Positions 34,388 to 44,034 of a stretch of DNA of 64,000 nucleotides are shown in pieces. The notes under the pieces were generated by a model. It had not been told where the DNA came from. It did not search any database and saw only the letters and a program-made list of their open reading frames with translations. Every line of letters starts with the position of its first letter. Within the stretch, counting starts at the first letter, position 1. This DNA is from Caenorhabditis elegans (lineage: Eukaryota > Nematoda > Chromadorea > Rhabditida > Rhabditidae), in assembly GCF_000002985.6 (NCBI RefSeq), contig NC_003280.10:14132501-14196500 (forward strand). Reading direction: 5' to 3'. A program made the position numbers and the translations under genes.

Positions 34388-37300
34388 TTATTCAATATCA
34401 ACAATCGGACTATCCGTGAACAAATTCGGGCAGAATGCGAAAATAAGTGCTGTGGTGCCGAATATAAGACCAGTGAAGAGGAACAGAGAAAGCCGATCGA
34501 TCACCATTGCCATGAATCTCCAGTTCAGGATCTCTTCTTCCTCCTCCTCGTCGTCATCGAGTTTTGCCTGGAAATATGAGCTCTTAGAGATGCACGTGGT
34601 GTCACACTGCAACTTTTTCCTCACGAGGGACGAGGAAAAGTGGTTTCTAGGCCATGGCCGAGGGGCCGACAAGTTTCAGCGGCCATTTATCTTGCTTTGT
34701 TTTCCGCCTGTTTTCTTTCGTTTTTCATCTATTTTTTTTTCGTTTTTTCTTATTAAAACTGATAAATAAATACTTTTTGCAGATGCTAAAACAATTTCCA
34801 AGTGAAAAAAAATTATGTATTCAGTGGCACGGCGTGTAAATTGGTGCATCTGGCCTAGCGAAAAGTGAAAAGTGAGAATCCTAGGCCTATGGCCGCGGCA
34901 AAGCGCGCGAAATTTGAATTTAAATTTTTAATGCCATTGAAAATCGATGAATGAGACATCATAATGGATCAAAACTACAAAAATATACAAAAAATTGTTT
35001 TTAAGATGAATAAATCACATTTAAAAACGATTATTTTCCTAAATAAAGGTGGAAATTCGATTTGTTAGGCAATTATTAGGAAAATGCGTCAAAACTTGCA
35101 CATTTTTGAATTTTTTTCAAAAACTAGATCCACAAATTTTCTGAAATTTCACCAGTTTACTCAGTAGACTATTATAATCAAATTATGTGCAAAAAAAAAA
35201 ATTCATAACCACCGTCACAAGATCACATTGAATTTTTCAATTTTAGCTCGGAAATTCACGAAAATTCGACAAAATTGGCACTTTTTTGAACTTTTTTCTA
35301 AAACTAGATCCACAAAGTTTTTGAAACTTTACCAGTTTACTCGGTAGACTATTTCGAACAAATTATGTGCATAAAATCCATGCCAACCGTCACAAGTTCA
35401 CATTGAATTTTTCAATTTTAGCTCGGAAATTCACGAAAAATCGGTAAAATTGCCACAAATTTTAAATTTTTTCAAAAACTAGACTCACAAAGTTTTTGAA
35501 ACTTCACCAATTGACTAAATGAAGGTTTTTGAACAATTTAAGTACATAAAATGTGTACCCGCCGTCACAAGTTTACACTTAAAAGCGCCGTTCCTTAATG
35601 CAGCTTCAAACTGCTTTTCAATGCGTAGTTCATATTTTTTTTATTTGAATTTCATATAATTTTAGTGTTTCTTTTATTCTTTTTTATGAAACTAATGCAT
35701 TTTTTGCTTAAATTCAACAATATTTTCATATAAAACGAAACCGGGATGTATTAATTGCTAAAATTTATGTGGACTACGGTAGTCAAGTCCGCAAACACCA
35801 CGCGCATTTTTATAATTGCGTACATTTGTTTTTCAAGCTTTTTTCTAGGCCAGAGGTAGCCAATTTACACGCCGTGCCGCTGCGTCTCAGCTTCCGCATT
35901 TTTTTGTAGATCAAGAACTAACCTTAAAAACCTTCAAGTAGCCGATAATTTCTTCCAAGTAGGGTACCGTCGAGTCCATCACCAACTGACTATTCACCAA
36001 AAGTCGTGGGCGTGGCTGATGTTGCTGGTTTTCAAGCAACTTCGTGCCATCACCCCCAGCTTCTTCATCGTTCTTCTCCTCTTCTCGCCGCGGTCTGCAG
36101 AATGTGTGCTCCGGGCGGCTCATCAACAGGAACCATGGAAGCCATTCAAGGAACACGTAGCGGGTCTGAAACTTATTAAACTTCTTTTTTTTTACGGATT
36201 TCTGGCTTCCCTCATGAATTGAAATTTAAGAGTTCAGGCCGAACTATGCCATTTTGACTCTTCCATATCTGGGGTAGAATTACGACGCGTTGCGTGTCGC
36301 GTCGCGGCTCGCGTTCAGTTGTAAAACTAAATGTATTTATCCGTGTGGAGTACACGACACTTTCCCACGCGTTGTCCCCCAGGCGATTGCCAATGGAGCG
36401 CGAAAAGTTCAATGAGGATAACCAGAACCCCGGCGGGGGTTTTTTTGTAGAAATTTTCAAAATTGCTCACCCAGTCGCCCATCCGATGAGTCTTTGGGTG
36501 CCGGAAGAAAATGTTGACGATGATGAGACTTGCGCAAATCGAGAGCCCCAGAATTACAATAGATAAGGAGAAAAACGCGGCGATTATGGGAATTGACTCA
36601 GAAGTGGGCGGAGCCACTTCGGACACCATAGCGAGGAATACCATCACGGATAGGAAGTTTGTGATTTCTGAATTGTGAATTTTCAATTTACTTCTCATAG
36701 ATAGTATAGGGGTACTGTAGGGGTACTATAGGATTGGTTGTTAAAGGGCTATTGTAGGGGTACTGTAGGATTACTGTAGAATTGCGTGGTAGAAAGATAG
36801 TGTGGGATTACTGTAGAATTGATTGGTCGTGGGATAGTTTTAGTTATTGTAGGGTTACTGTAGGGGTACTGTAAGATTAGTTGGTGGAGGGATAGTGGGA
36901 GGTACCATAGGATAACTGTTGGGTTACTGTAGGATTACTGTATGGTAGGCTGATGGAGGAATAGTATAGGGGTAATCTAGATGGTGCAAAGGGACTGTAG
37001 GGTTACTGTGGAGGTACGGTAGAATTGTCTGGTGGGAGTAAAGTGTTAAGTATTGTAGGAGTACTTTAGGGATACTGTAGTATTACTGTACGATTGCGTG
37101 GTAGAGGGATAGTGTGGGATTACTATATAATTAATTGGTCGTGGGATAGTGTTAGTTATTGTAGGGGTACTGTAGGAGTACTGTGAGATTGCTGTAGGAT
37201 TGGTTGGTAGAAGGATATTAGGGATTTGTACCGTAATAGTAGGACCTTTTTTCCGAAAAAAAACCTCACGTAGTGTAATCTTTTCTCCGCACTCTGGTGG

Positions 37301-38984
37301 CATCGTAAATCCCAAAATGTTGCTCAACGAGATCAAAATCGATGGGACAATCCAATTCAATCCATAATACATTGTTCTCCGTTTCAAATGCATGTGAAAG
37401 TACAATTCAACGTAGGTCTCGTCGAGAAAAGTCGTGGATTTTCGGAATGCGGGCGTGGCGAGCAAGTCAAACTCGCCATTCGGGATGTAGTACTGTAGAT
37501 CCATTTTGTGTCCGTCCGGAAGGTCAGAGTCGTCGATTTGGAGGTCGAGCTTTTTTCCGTACGTCCAGGAGCCGAACTGTAATTGGATTTTTTTCTACTA
37601 TTGATATGTTCATATTGCATGGCGGGGGCAGTGTAGAGGTACTGTATGGGGTACTGTAGGATTACTGTAATATTAGTTGTTGGTGGGATAGTATGAGGTA
37701 CTGTAGCTGCACTATAGAGGTACTGTAGGAGTACTGTAGAAGTAGTTGGTGGTGATATAGTAGGAGGTACTGTAGTGATACTGTATGGGGTACTGTAGGA
37801 CAACTGTAAGATTAATTGGTGGAGGGATAGTATGAGGTACTGTAGCGGTACTGTAGGATTACTGTAAGGTTAGTTGATGGAGGAATAGTGCATGGTACTT
37901 TAGGATTACTGTAGGAGTAGTTGGTGATGAGATAGTAGTAGGTACTGCAGTGATACTGTAGGGGTACTGTAGGACAACTGTGGAAGTAGTTGGTGGAGGG
38001 ATAGTAGGAGGTGTTGTAGTGATACTGTATGGGGTACTGTAGGATTACTGTAAAATTAATTGATGGAGGGATAGTGCGAGGTACTGTAGCTGTACTATAG
38101 GGGTACTGTAGGAGTACTCTAGAGTTGGCTAACCTTCAAATAGCAAACTTGTTGATCATACGGGAACCATGTCATGGAAAGTGAGCACGAGAATGACACA
38201 ATCCCGGGCGGTGCAAAGAGCACATCTCCATTACTCGACACTACCATATGCACAGGGAAGCTTGCATCAAAATGCTCATTCGCACTGTTGAATAACAGAA
38301 TATCGGGTTTCCATAGTGTACCATGGGGAATTTGCAACGTAGTAATATTACCGTACTCCTCAGGAGACCATCGTAGTTTGTAGTCATTCCACGTGTATTG
38401 ATTCCAGACAACTAGGGTGATCACTTGATTTCTTTCGTCGACGTCTACCAGTTGTTGGAGGATCAGGCGAAGTTTCACATTTACAGGCTTGCGGTGATCC
38501 GCAACAGGCCGTTCTACTGGGTCATACCTGCAAAATTTGTTTGTTTACCTGCCTACGCCTGCTTACAAGGTGGCCTCTACGCCTGCAAAAAAGTACAGAA
38601 ACTAGGAAGGCTCGTACGCCTTAAGTAACCAAAGAAAATCTTTTCTGTGCCACAGAGCGTAGTTCTGTGCCACAGAGCGTTGCATTTTAAACTTGAAAAT
38701 GTTTCAATGTTTATTATCAAAACCACAAAGTTGCTCAATAGTGCAATGCAGCGAATTTGCAAGCGTTCAATTTTCAAGTTTAATCTTTTTGAAAGTTACT
38801 CATTTTTGATAGGTTTCCACCAGATTTGAAGTGATTTTCCATTAAACATTTTTTAACGGATTTTCACTACAAAAACTCACCCCTCACGCAAATCCTTTAG
38901 CAGACGGTACTCCTCGTCGCTGGAATACACTCTTTCGATAGAAACAAGCAATATTAGTGTGAAAAATGCGATTTTCAAGGTCAT
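34388..38984 (-). CDS. eat-2: Nicotinic acetylcholine receptor non-alpha subunit EAT-2, six exons, 474 aa
   Basis: Pharyngeal-muscle ligand-gated cation channel subunit that sets the fast pumping rate; loss causes slow feeding and dietary-restriction longevity (established knowledge). Exons 38881-38984, 38134-38527, 37270-37576, 36471-36667, 35923-36165 and 34388-34567 sum to 475 codons. A signal peptide (MTLKIAFFTLILLVSIERVYS) precedes the extracellular domain with WNxYTW and WKPDILLFNSA. The Cys-loop is C-SLSMTWFPYDQQV-C, with 13 residues between cysteines. No vicinal Cys pair is present, so it is non-alpha. TM1 is YGLNWIVPSILISLSNILGF. TM2 follows PPECGEKITLQ (the Glu before it fits cation selectivity). 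TM3 is followed by an acidic cytoplasmic loop (EEEKNDEE, DDDEEEEEE), then TM4 to the C-terminus SPIVDIE. The exon 3 donor is GTGAGG at 37264-37269, giving ITLQI. Introns are rich in mobile DNA. Confidence 0.97.
34605..34821. mobile_element. Half copy of the palindromic MITE (copy 3, truncated)
   Basis: TCACACTGCAACTTTTTCC through GGCCATGGCC to ATTATGTATTCAGTGG matches the left quarter of the 2935 and 30924 elements. It is cut off where the CAGTGGCACGGCG element begins. It lies in the last eat-2 intron. Confidence 0.85.
34822..35882. mobile_element. ~1.06-kb TIR element in the last eat-2 intron
   Basis: Inverted ends share GGCACGGCGTGTAAATTGG (from 34826; complement ending ~35878), then four unmatched bases, then TCTGGCCTAG and an A-run. 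The first bases read CAGTGG on the left and CAGCGG on the right (complement). The interior lacks coding capacity and includes a ~180-bp tandem repeat. No target duplication is recognisable. The left end coincides with the point where the older palindromic MITE is truncated. Confidence 0.75.
35085..35580. repeat. ~178-bp tandem repeat, three copies
   Basis: Three degenerate units. Each contains AAAACTAGATCCACAAA, CCAGTTTACTC-GTAGACTAT, AAATTATGTGCA and CCGTCACAAG-TCACATTGAA, followed by TTTTAGCTCGGAAATTCACG. They form the core of the 34822-35882 element. Confidence 0.85.
36200..36425. repeat. Dispersed repeat (GCGTCGCG type) in eat-2 intron
   Basis: CTGGCTTCCCTCAT ... GGGGTAGAATTACGACGCG, then GTCGCGTCGCGGCTCGCGTT, GTGTGGAGTACACGA and TTGTCCCCCAGGCGATTGCC. 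It is related to sequences at 33800-33960, 41790-41985 and (reverse) 57455-57575. This is a dispersed element of unknown type. Confidence 0.7.
36695..37235. repeat. GGGTACTGTAGGATTACTG-type repeat, eat-2 intron (a)
   Basis: Short degenerate units of GGTACTGTAGGATTACTGTA and TTGGTAGAGGGATAGTGTGGG alternate through the intron between exons 3 and 4. The same repeat fills the next upstream intron. Confidence 0.85.
37615..38125. repeat. GGGTACTGTAGGATTACTG-type repeat, eat-2 intron (b)
   Basis: Same unit family as 36695-37235, between exons 2 and 3. About eight higher-order units of ~60-65 bp have the form GTACTGTAGGATTACTG plus TTGGTGGAGGGATAGTA. Confidence 0.85.
38528..38880. other. eat-2 intron 1
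   Basis: Contains a short CCTGCCTACGCCTGCTTACA tract (38545-38590), similar to tracts near 6780 and 33660. A GTGCCACAGAGCG direct duplication occurs at 38647 and 38668. Otherwise I see nothing. Confidence 0.55.
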
Positions 38985-40435
38985 TTTTCTCACGAATACA
39001 TGTAATAACTATCGCAATGTTTCGCACTGTGTGGGGGATCCACTTAAGCGAGAGGTGTCAAGTTGCACACCAAGCTTGTCATGAGAAGTTGGGTGGGAAC
39101 ACTCGGGGAAATTAGGAGTTTTTCGATGATGAAAATCGACTAGCTGTTGATTTCTGTTAATGTTTCATAGAGCTTAACATTGTGTACTTTTCCGATTAGT
39201 ACTGGTGTCATGCCGTAATCAAACAAAGATGATACAACTTGTTTATTTTGAGAAAACTGGGATTTTAAAGGTTTTCGGGGGGTTTAAGTCGGTTTTTTGA
39301 AGTGTTTTCGTGCAGTTTGAAATTTTTAAAGAATTTCAGGTAAATATTACCTGAGCAGAAAGGGTCGTCAGATGACAAATTTCTGAGAAAAAATTTGGTG
39401 GGATTTAAAATTTTTCGGGCAAATTTCATCACGTTTTTTACTTTAAAGGTGGACTACGCTCAGTGGGGAAATTACTTTAAAACACGCCTATGGGGCCACA
39501 ATGACCAAATATCATGATTAAAAAATTCAAAAAAAATTTCTAGATTTTATATGATTTTTTGAAAATTGGAAAAATAACAGTTTTCACCTAATTATTTTTG
39601 AATTTCCGCCAATTGGGTTTGTTCGGTGGAGCGTGCTTGCATTATTTTTATTTATTTATTTACTTATTTTTTTTTTAAATTTATTCTCATTATTTGACTG
39701 ATTTTCTTCATTTTCTATGTTTTATCCTCGGAAAATGGAAGAAATAAACAAGACAAATGAAGAATGATCAATAAAAATTAACTGAAAATGCGTAAAACTG
39801 TGATATTCTGAGTTCCGACGACGAAGAGCCTGAAAAATAATCAAATAAAATGCTCCAAGTACGCATTCTCATGATTTATTGTCCCCGTAATACTGATTTC
39901 AGAACACACATCTGGTTTCTGAATAAGTTCCGTGTAGTGTGTCTGCTTAAAAATAATAGCTAATGGTTACAGAAATAAAATACTCGAAGGCAACTTTATT
40001 CACAAAATGCTGAAAATGCGTACTGCTCAACATATTTGACGCGCAGAATATCTCGTAGCGAAAACTAAAGTAATTCTTTAAATTACTACTGTAGCTTTAA
40101 AAAAAAATTATTTATAGATACAATATTGAAATTAAGCCAACGAAGGAAAATGGAATATCTCTGTCACGATTCGAAAATAAATTCATTTCAATAATCGAGC
40201 CCGTAAATCGTTTACGTTGAAAAATGAATGAAATGCAAACGTGCTTGAATGAAAAAGACTGCAAGGATTTTACACGTAAATACATTTCTAGGGCGCTGTG
40301 CATTACAACCAAAATAAATAATAAAACTTTAAAAAAGAAATCTCCAGTTTATTGATGCCACAAAAGAGAACAAAACATTGGGAAGGAATTCGTGAACGCG
40401 GAAAAGTGAAAAAAATAAGAGATCTTTGTGGATGC
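38985..40435. promoter_or_regulatory. eat-2 upstream region
   Basis: 1.45 kb between the eat-2 ATG and the 3' end of the REEP/MSP gene (both minus strand). The first ~400 bp upstream of eat-2 (38985-39400) is comparatively unique and the best place for pharyngeal control elements. At 39440-39620 there is a dispersed repeat (GGTGGACTACGCTCAGTGGG ... GGGGCCACAATGACC). I can name no specific factor site with confidence. Confidence 0.45.
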
Positions 40436-42674
40436 TTATTGATAGAAGACACGAATTGCATGGCGACGACGGTTTTGCGATTGGAAGAATTGTGGAGAAA
40501 ACTTGGAAACTGAAGATGACAATTGTTGAGGGATCGAGGCGTAGTCAATGGCGAGCTGAAAAAAATATTGAATTTTCTATAAAAAAAGTTGAAATTGGCT
40601 CACTTTATCAATAGATTTTCCAGGATCGGCACAAGTTTTGAAGAAGTTGTCAGTGACACCGACACGAATACCCATGCTTTGTCCGCTCAAAATAATTCCG
40701 GTGGTTGGAGCAGCAATGAGATGAGTGTCCGCGTTGGTCTGGAAATGGAAAAGTGTAGGCTGGTATGCCTGCCTCATGCCTGCCTCATGCCCTATTAAAT
40801 ACAATACTCTTACCTTCAGAGCAAACATGACATGAAGCTGGGAGATATTCGTCACTTGAATTGTCAACTCGCGGAGCTCTGCACTAAACGTGATTCTATC
40901 CGATGGAACTGTAACAAGATCCGCGGCTCCACCACAAGTCACAGTCATTGCTGACATTGTTTCAAAGTTTTTCTTCTGATGGTTGATTCGAATTGTGGAG
41001 CATGGTTCAACAGATTCTTCCTCAAGTGGTTCAGTCTTTGGTGCTGCAGTGTTGTAGACATAGTCTGGAGACACATTTTGAGTGGTTTGCATTGCCAATG
41101 AAGGGAGGAAGCTGACGGCAGTGCTCACATCCAGCGGCTCTTGCTCCATATCAACCATATATTCAGACTCAACATCCGAGAAATGGGTGATTGTGGGCGA
41201 TCTTGGCTCAAATCCAGACGATTCAGTTTGCTGGTAGAATCCTTGAGAATCGTAACGAGTATACACTGAAGTGAGCATTTCGACAGTCGCCTGATTGACA
41301 AATAGCTTCCATGAAGGTGGAATTGCATCCGGATTCGAGCGGAACGCATGGATGAAGACTGCTCCGAGAAGTCCACCCTTGATGAGATTGTATCCTTGCG
41401 GGGATCCGATGAATTGATCAATCACAGCAAGGATACCGTAAAGTGTCCAGTAGAATAGGATGGAGTGCTGAAAATGTCGGATTAAAAATATTGAGCTTTA
41501 ATAATTTATTCATCGAACTTACATATCCTTCTTTCGAACTCTTCGGATTCATCAACACTTTATACGAGAAGATTGCTGGAGGCACAGAAGTCAACGCCGT
41601 GCACACAACCTGAATTTTGGATATTCGGGCTTTCATGGGAAGCAGGCGCCAGGTGGTGTCAGGATGTCTCATTGCGGTTTGATCTACGAAAAATGCGGGA
41701 ATATTGTTCTAGAAAATTGTGACGTCATCACGCTCTTAACCATGCGAAATCAGAGCATGAAAACTCCCGCATTTTTTGAAGATCAAAGCGAGATTAGATA
41801 TTCTGACTCCACGTGCTCTTTTGACTCGGTAGAATTACGGCGCATTGCGTGTCGCGTCGCGGCTCGCTTTCAGTTGTAGAACTAAATGTTTTTGTCCGTG
41901 TGGAATACACGATTTTTCCACGCTTGGTCCGGCAGGCGATTGTCAATGGAGCGCGAAAATGCAATGAGGAAGGCCAGAACCCCGTGCCTCATGTGGTGTC
42001 AGAGTGTCTGTGTGATCTACAAGAAGTGCGGGAACTCCGACGAAGATTTCTGTGTGATTAAGAGCATGATGCCGTCACGTTTTTCTGGGAACAAAATTCC
42101 CGCATTTTTTGTAGATCACACCGAAATGGGATAGCCTGGTACCATTTTTGAGAAAAGATTGAATTTTGCTCACGACGTGAGGAAGGCGGGCGCCAGGCGG
42201 TTCGGCGCCTACACGGAAGCCTTCGGCTGGATTTTATTCGTCTCGTGGCCTAGAAAATATAGAGATTTTCCTCTTTTTGCAGCCAGAGCCCGCTTGTGCA
42301 ACTTCCGAGGAGCATCGTTGGGAAAATCTCTAACCTGTGCATGCTCTCCCTCGATCAAATACAAGGCGACCGAAATCATGGTCATCACAAAAATCTCCTT
42401 GTTCCCAATGAGACCTCCAAAGTAGCGTGTCTCGTGTGAACCCGCACCACCACCACCACCAACTGCAGTCTGTCTCTCCGCCATTTCCACGTTCAGAAGA
42501 CTTTCCTCGTATGCTGGCTTGACAACTTTGCGACCACGGAAACTGGGATTGTCTCCTGCTGCGTTAACTGTAAAATTGAAATTTTAGAAAAATGTGGAAT
42601 TAATCCGGCAAAAAATTCAAAATCTTACCCATTTCATTGCGAATGCTTCTTCTTCCAATGCTTCCAAGGGCCAT
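40436..42674 (-). CDS. REEP/TB2-DP1-HVA22 membrane domain fused to an MSP domain, six exons, 424 aa
   Basis: Exons 42629-42674, 42335-42567, 41523-41609, 40814-41467, 40604-40738 and 40436-40555, all phase-consistent, 425 codons. Residues ~15-75 are hydrophilic with a GGGGGAG run. Residues ~78-170 carry hydrophobic hairpins: FVMTMISVALYLIEG, then VVCTALTSVPPAIFSYKVL, then FYWTLYGILAVIDQFIG. These match the REEP/Yop1 pattern (PAY/K..ESP..., YWVVYGIFS) that shapes ER tubules. A polar acidic linker follows (~190-300). Residues ~305 onward look like a major sperm protein fold: VPSDRITFSAELRELTIQVTN, FALKTNADTHLIAAPTTGII, DYASIP. MSP domains in VAP proteins bind FFAT motifs. The cytosolic MSP arm on an ER-shaping anchor suggests an ER contact role, which is inference. 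The family calls are by pattern only. Confidence 0.8.
41640..42135. repeat. Two dispersed repeats in the REEP/MSP gene intron
   Basis: The GATCTACGAAAAATGCGGG ... CCCGCATTTTTTGAAGATCA inverted pair (41682-41785) is followed by the GTCGCGTCGCGGCTCGCTTT element. A second GTGATCTACAAGAAGTGCGG ... CCCGCATTTTTTGTAGATCA pair lies at 42009-42118. Each pair encloses GACGTCA or GCCGTCACG and TTAAGAGC sequence. Confidence 0.8.
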
Positions 42675-42904
42675 CTTATAACTCGTTGCTTTGCACAAAA
42701 CGCAAAATAATTCAAATATTGATTTTATGGATAGATTAACACAAGATCCACGTGGAGAGAAAAAAAGTTATTTTTCTTCTAAAAGGTTTGTTCACGTGAA
42801 AGCAATTAGAAATTTGAAAAGTTAGAATAAAATTGTGTTTTTTTAAAATTTAAATATTTGACTAGAAATTCCACGTGGACTTGAATCTTGTCTTCTTGTC
42901 CTAG

Positions 42905-43593
42905 GCGGATCTGTGTATTTGCCGGTTTGCCGATTTGCCGGAAATGTCTAGAGGGATTTTTTAGTAAGAAAAAACCTGTGCTTTTTCGAACATTTTTTCC
43001 CGTTTTCCTTGGATATTTTCATAGAACTTGCTTACTTTTCAAAATAGGATGCGTAAAATTTTGCCGATTGAAATTGAAATTATGAAATTTCAAAAAAAAA
43101 AAGTGCAAACCCACAATTTGCCGAAATTTTTCGGTAAGGGCCGTATTTCCGGCAAATCGGCAATTTGGAAATTTTCAATTTCGACAATTTATCAATTTGC
43201 CGGAAATTTTCAATTCCGGCAATTCGCGGATTTGCCGGGAATCTTCAGTTTCGACAATTTGTCCATTTGCCGGAAATTCCAATTCCTGCAATTTGCCGGA
43301 AGTTTCAATTCCGGCAATTTGCCAACTTGCCGATTTGCCAGAAATTTCAATTCCGGCAATTTGCCGATTTCGACAATTGCCGTATTTCCGGAAAATCGGC
43401 AATTTGGAAATTTTCAATTCCGGCAATTCGCAGATTTGCCGATTTGCAGGAAATCTTCAATTCCGGCAATTCACGGATTTGCCGATTTGACGGAAATTTA
43501 CAATTCCGGCAATTTACCTATTCGCCGGTAATGTTCAATTCCGGCAATTTGCCGATTTGCCGATATGCCGGAAAAATTGTTTGCCGCCCAGAA
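42905..43593 (+). mobile_element. CCGGCAA element with conserved core
   Basis: Starts with GCCGGTTTGCCGATTTGCCGG, then a ~190-bp core (42945-43135) including ATATTTTCATAGAACTTGC and TTTTGCCGATTGAAATT. The satellite array of TTGCCGATTTGCCGGAAATT and CAATTCCGGCAA units follows (43140-43575), ending at TTTGCCGCCC. The same core in reverse occurs at 48215-48430 and 49965-50150. Confidence 0.75.
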
Positions 43594-44034
43594 ATACCGT
43601 ATTTCTTCTATTAATATGGCTGCAATACTATTTTTCGATGGTCTTCCCGCTTGCAATACTAATAGGGAGTGCAAGACTATTAGGGAGTGCAATACTAATT
43701 TTCAAAACATTTTCTCACTTTGAGCTTACTAGTTTTTTCCTGAAAAAGCTCATAACATATGTAAAAATTTAGAAAATTTGATTTTCATATAAGTTCAAAA
43801 ACTTCAATCTCGTAGAAATGATGTGAAAACTGTTGCAAAATAGGCAAAAAATGTTGTTGAAATCCTGACATTAGCGAGACGGGTTTGCAATACAAAAAAG
43901 TTAACGCAAGATTATTAGAGAGTGCAAGACTAATAGGGAGTGCAATACTAAGTTTCGGAAGGTCTCCGAGGGGCTATACTAATAGGGAGTGCAAGTCTAA
44001 TAGTGAGGCCATATTAATAGAAGATATACGGTAT
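43594..44034. mobile_element. 441-bp TIR element with AATAGGGAGTGCAA repeats
   Basis: Left end ATACCGTATTTCTTCTATTA-ATATGGC and right end GCCATATTAATAGAAGATAT-ACGGTAT form a ~25-bp inverted repeat. The interior has six or so copies of ACTAATAGGGAGTGCAA in direct orientation. No coding capacity. It lies immediately next to a CCGGCAA array terminus. Confidence 0.75.
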
